A stretch of DNA of 5,400 nt from JBDNIO01 sp041688215 (lineage in GTDB: Bacteria > Pseudomonadota > Gammaproteobacteria > Nevskiales > Salinisphaeraceae). Shown piece after piece: positions 5,260 to 5,400 of this stretch (within the stretch, counting starts at the first letter, position 1; every line of letters starts with the position of its first letter). Location of the stretch: positions 1 to 5,400 of the forward strand of contig JBDNIO010000093.1 in the NCBI GenBank assembly GCA_041688215.1, read 5' to 3'. Position numbers and translations under genes: made by a program. The notes beneath the pieces were generated by a model. That model did not search any database and had not been told where the DNA came from. It worked only from the letters and a program-made list of their open reading frames with translations.

Positions 5260-5281
5260 AATTTAACCGCGCAGCGAAAAT

Positions 5282-5301
5282 CTCGGGGGCTTGCCCCCGA
5301 G
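5282..5301 (+). repeat. IS left-end hairpin
   Basis: CTCGGGGGCTTGCCCCCGAG is a perfect hairpin with eight-base arms and a CTTG loop. It matches the hairpin behind the left tnpA (145-164) at 16 of 20 positions; the four differences are the two bases either side of GCTTGC, and pairing is kept. GAAAA precedes it, as GAAA precedes the other. It is probably the TnpA recognition structure. Confidence 0.7.
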
Positions 5302-5312
5302 CTGGATAGCTT

Positions 5313-5332
5313 ACAATGGCATTAGCCATTGT
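5313..5332 (+). promoter_or_regulatory. Hairpin in the tnpA leader
   Basis: ACAATGGC (5313-5320) and GCCATTGT (5325-5332) form an eight-base perfect stem with an ATTA loop. It ends directly before GGGG (5333-5336), the only ribosome-site-like sequence in front of ATG 5347. In IS200 a leader structure is known to limit transposase translation, so a similar role is plausible here, though not shown. Confidence 0.45.
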
Positions 5333-5346
5333 GGGGTATCCGACTT

Positions 5347-5400
5347 ATGGACTTGCGTCGAAATACGCATCACGTATTCAGAATAATGTATCACTTTGTA
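5347..5400 (+). CDS. tnpA: IS200/IS605-type transposase TnpA, N-terminal fragment (3' end outside window)
   Basis: ATG 5347 opens 18 codons reading MDLRRNTHHVFRIMYHFV, which run off the window. A short basic N-terminus followed by YHFV is the normal beginning of IS200/IS605 Y1 transposases, just before their first beta strand. GGGG lies ten bases upstream. The catalytic HUH motif and tyrosine would lie beyond the window. The fragment is short, but the supporting left-end hairpin and the sister copy at the other window edge make the call likely. Confidence 0.7.
   Translation, partial: MDLRRNTHHVFRIMYHFV

Larger units (their letters stand above)
4912..5260. other. Non-coding stretch between the operon and the right IS copy
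   Basis: No convincing gene is present. Two minus-strand frames (5329-4970 and 5198-4965) are open but read through the palindromes, match no domain I know and have no clear ribosome site. The stretch holds the direct repeat CTGAAA-AT-CTGAAA on the minus strand near 4960, a terminator-like hairpin (5017-5052), four closely spaced CCTG repeats (5060-5084), a small hairpin with arms TTGCCT and AGGCAA (5086-5104), and then a palindrome group (5158-5259). Its hairpin density resembles intergenic repeat DNA rather than a promoter region. Confidence 0.6.
5261..5400 (+). mobile_element. Left end of a second IS200/IS605-family insertion sequence (right copy)
   Basis: The segment contains a subterminal hairpin (5282-5301), an upstream hairpin near the ribosome site (5313-5332) and the start of tnpA at 5347. 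The order hairpin, then tnpA, is that of an IS200/IS605 left end. The exact left boundary cannot be read; I place it roughly 20 bases before the hairpin, near TTTAAC (5262-5267), by analogy only. The orientation equals that of the left copy. Whether both are the same element cannot be tested on protein level, because the visible parts of tnpA do not overlap. Confidence 0.6.

Noticed and set aside
4965..5329. Minus-strand open frames of 119 and 77 residues upstream of the operon
   Set aside because: They run through all the palindromes and the terminator hairpin, have low-complexity translations, no recognisable domain and no ribosome site; best explained as chance translation of repeat DNA.

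Overview
The window looks like gammaproteobacterial DNA of moderately high GC content. That guess rests on protein style and on REP-like palindromes with a GCTTGC core, so I hold it loosely. It carries a nitrile-degrading gene cluster, all on the minus strand, lying between two partial IS200/IS605-type insertion sequences that both point rightwards.

Layout from left to right. Positions 2-142 hold the last 46 codons of an IS200-type transposase on the plus strand, closed by a hairpin terminator that is probably also the right-end hairpin of the element. The minus-strand cluster then occupies 128-4886. In transcription order it reads: nitrile hydratase beta (4886-4197), nitrile hydratase alpha (4185-3571), nitrile hydratase accessory protein (3568-3227), cbtB (3226-3047), cbtA (3037-2360), amidase-signature amidase (2331-817), and a zinc alcohol dehydrogenase (814-128) whose 3' end has been replaced by IS sequence. 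Gaps between genes run from 0 to 28 bases, so this is almost certainly one operon. From 4887 to 5346 there is no credible gene, only a weak candidate promoter for the operon, a plus-strand terminator-like hairpin and a dense group of palindromes. At 5347 a second IS200-type transposase begins and runs off the window.

How the genes work together: the alpha-subunit metal site reads CTLCSC, the cobalt-type signature. The beta-alpha-accessory gene order and the CbtB/CbtA cobalt uptake pair fit with this. Nitrile hydratase turns R-CN into R-CONH2, the amidase (Lys96/Ser171/Ser195) turns the amide into R-COOH plus ammonia, the accessory protein is expected to help load cobalt into alpha, and CbtAB is expected to supply the cobalt. 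The operon is therefore a metal-self-sufficient nitrile-to-acid module. The last gene is broken and probably contributes nothing now.

The most unusual parts are the packaging of the module between two same-direction IS200-like copies, the matching 20-base hairpins at the two IS ends, a third hairpin of the same design plus a perfect 32-base palindrome near the right copy, and the cbtB-cbtA junction, where the two genes share one frame separated by a single TGA and cbtA seems to start at TTG.
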